A stretch of 64,000 nt of DNA from an uncultured Sulfitobacter sp. (GTDB taxonomy: Bacteria; Pseudomonadota; Alphaproteobacteria; Rhodobacterales; Rhodobacteraceae), in NCBI GenBank assembly GCA_947492925.1, contig CANLOQ010000002.1, positions 434,001 through 498,000 on the forward strand, given 5' to 3'. Under the pieces are notes generated by a model. It did no database searches. It was not told the DNA's origin and saw only the letters and a program-made list of their open reading frames with translations. The first letter of the stretch is position 1; each line of letters starts with the position of its first letter. A program made the translations under genes and the position numbers. Positions 62,566 to 64,000 of the stretch are shown piece by piece.

Positions 62566-64000
62566 TCAGCCGTCGGTATGGGTCAGCTTTGGCACATCCG
62601 ATGCGCCCGCAGATCCGCGCCCCGACAGCGACGGGTTTTCCATAAAGAACCGGTGGCAATTGAACGTGAACTGCCCCGGCTGAAACGCGGGCCGGGTAAA
62701 GCTGCCATCGGGGGCCATGATCCAGCTTTGCGCGACATCGGCCAGGTTGGCGGCCATGATCTGGCTGACGATCTGTGCCTTGACGGTGGCATTCTCAATC
62801 TCAACCAGCGTTTCCACCCGGCGGTTCAGGTTGCGGCCCATCCAGTCCGCGGATGAAATGAACACCCGCGCGTTCTTGTGCGGCAAGCCCGCGCCATTGC
62901 CGAAACATACGATCCGCGAGTGTTCAAGGAACCGCCCGACGATGGACTTTACACGAATGTTCTCGGATAGCCCCTTGATGCCGGGGCGCAATCCGCAAAT
63001 GCCACGGATCACCAGGCTGATTTTGACCCCGGCCCGGGATGCCGCATAAAGCGCGTCAATCACTTCGGAATCGATCAGCGAATTCATCTTGGCCCAGATC
63101 ACGGCGGGCCTTCCCGCCTGTGCGTGGGCGGCCTCTGCCGCGATCATCTCCAACAGGCGCGGCTTGAGGGTGATGGGCGACACCGCAAGGTTGTCCAGAT
63201 GTTCGGGCGGCGCATACCCGGACAGATAGTTGAACACCTTGGTCGCATCGCGCCCCAGCGTCTGATCACAGGTAAAGAACGACAGATCAGTATAGATGCG
63301 CGCCGTGATAGGGTGATAATTGCCGGTGCCATAGTGGGTATAGGTCACCAGCTGGTCGCCCTCCCGCCGCACCACAGTTGAAATCTTTGCGTGTGTTTTC
63401 AGGTCGATAAATCCGTAGACCACATGCGCGCCCGCCCGTTCCAGCCGCCGGGACTGGCGGATGTTGGCGGCCTCGTCAAAGCGGGCCTTCAATTCGACAA
63501 GGGCGGTCACGGATTTGCCGTCCTCGGCTGCCTCGCACAGCGCCTCGACAATCGGGCTGTCGCGGGATGTGCGGTACAACGTCTGTTTGATCGCCACCAC
63601 ATGCGGATCCCGCGCGGCCTGCGCCAGAAACCGGATGACCATGTCAAAGGTCTCGTAGGGGTGGTGCAGCAGCATATCCTTCTGGCGGATCGCGGCAAAC
63701 ATGTCGCCTTCGTGGTCCGTCACCCGTTCGGGGATGCGCGGGCCGAAACTGGGCCAAAGCAGGTCAGGCCGGGCGTCCGTCACCAGCTCTGACAGGTCAT
63801 CGACCCCGATCATGCCGTCAATCTCGATCACGTCGCGCTCACGCACGCCAAGCTCTTCCATGATCACGGCCTTCAGCTTTTCGGGCGCCCCCGCCGAATG
63901 GGTCAGGCGCACGACCTCGCCCCGGCGGCGGCGCTTCAGCGCCACTTCGAATTCGCGCACAAGGTCCTCGGCCTCATCCTCCACCTCAAGATCGCTGTCG
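62566..64000 (-). CDS. ppk: Polyphosphate kinase (5' part beyond window)
   Basis: Reversible polymerisation of ATP gamma-phosphate into polyphosphate. The frame remains open to base 64000, so the N-terminal third lies outside. Visible domains: PPK middle/C1/C2 regions with [47 protein letters not shown] (His of THAKIS is the autophosphorylated histidine region), [17 protein letters not shown] and [17 protein letters not shown]. It lies 88 nt upstream of ppx, the usual ppk-ppx order. Confidence 0.95.
   Translation of the reverse strand, partial: DSDLEVEDEAEDLVREFEVALKRRRRGEVVRLTHSAGAPEKLKAVIMEELGVRERDVIEIDGMIGVDDLSELVTDARPDLLWPSFGPRIPERVTDHEGDMFAAIRQKDMLLHHPYETFDMVIRFLAQAARDPHVVAIKQTLYRTSRDSPIVEALCEAAEDGKSVTALVELKARFDEAANIRQSRRLERAGAHVVYGFIDLKTHAKISTVVRREGDQLVTYTHYGTGNYHPITARIYTDLSFFTCDQTLGRDATKVFNYLSGYAPPEHLDNLAVSPITLKPRLLEMIAAEAAHAQAGRPAVIWAKMNSLIDSEVIDALYAASRAGVKISLVIRGICGLRPGIKGLSENIRVKSIVGRFLEHSRIVCFGNGAGLPHKNARVFISSADWMGRNLNRRVETLVEIENATVKAQIVSQIMAANLADVAQSWIMAPDGSFTRPAFQPGQFTFNCHRFFMENPSLSGRGSAGASDVPKLTHTDG

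Noticed and set aside
1-64000. CRISPR arrays, insertion sequences, prophage, tRNA or rRNA genes
   Set aside because: No direct-repeat array, transposase or integrase motif, tRNA cloverleaf or rRNA sequence was noticed; an exhaustive computational scan (tRNAscan-SE, ISfinder) would be needed to exclude short tRNAs.

Overview
This 64 kb window looks like chromosomal DNA from a marine alphaproteobacterium of the Roseobacter group (Rhodobacterales). The DNA is GC-rich and genes are tightly packed, with many ATGA, GTGA and TGATG overlaps. Gene content fits too: a propionyl-CoA carboxylase cluster with a PccR-type regulator, a betI-betC-betB-betA choline-sulfate cluster, a DUF1127 gene divergent from a LysR gene, DUF2927, DUF4174 and DUF6497 proteins, and an alphaproteobacterial RNase P RNA. 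I would not name a genus. I found no insertion sequence, prophage, CRISPR array, rRNA or tRNA.

Layout. 1-1.1 kb: the 3' end of a type I secretion adaptor gene (HlyD family), then an unusual 26-bp perfect hairpin. 1.2-10.2 kb, mostly minus strand: D-aminoacyl-tRNA deacylase, a nitroreductase and a stress/envelope neighbourhood of a zinc-ribbon membrane protein, a cytochrome b561-like protein, an SPFH protein with a C-terminal GYF-like domain, a DUF2927 lipoprotein, TelA, XpaC, a small two-helix membrane protein and TerC. 10.4-17.7 kb: rluB-type pseudouridine synthase, tadA, small membrane proteins, an NAD(P)-binding protein, a UPF0173 hydrolase, gatC-gatA, an excalibur-type lipoprotein and an amidase. 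17.8-18.6 kb: rnpB and rpmG. 18.7-23.5 kb: acetyltransferase, P-loop kinase-like protein, Bax-inhibitor protein, DUF1127/LysR pair, an XRE regulator behind a leader terminator, and a histidinol-phosphatase-like enzyme. 23.7-26.3 kb: two convergent purine deaminases. 26.4-37.5 kb: mgtE, a 5-formyl-THF cyclo-ligase, a YmdB-type phosphoesterase, transporters (including two convergent 590-residue SLC13-type permeases), a degenerate receiver protein and a YebC regulator.

37.5-43.1 kb: the bet cluster, with a clear palindromic operator in front of betI. It should convert choline-O-sulfate to choline, betaine aldehyde and glycine betaine. 43.2-57.2 kb: a secreted nuclease, then the propionate block: pccR, a Bcr/CflA efflux pump, pccB, a run of small secreted or hypothetical proteins, pccA and scpA. 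PccB/PccA carboxylate propionyl-CoA, and the mutase takes methylmalonyl-CoA towards succinyl-CoA. TTTGCAAA-like boxes lie in the pccB/bcr intergenic region and in front of pccR. 57.3-60.9 kb: two VOC proteins, an acetyltransferase, a TerB-DnaJ protein, an EEP-family phosphatase/nuclease and a small exported protein. 60.9-64 kb: the ppx and ppk genes of polyphosphate metabolism (ppk runs off the end of the window).

The most interesting items are the TelA/XpaC/SPFH/zinc-ribbon/TerC neighbourhood, the PccR and BetI operator architecture, and several unexplained structured non-coding elements at 1167-1226, 18224-18266, 22260-22294, 41301-41410 and 50299-50435.
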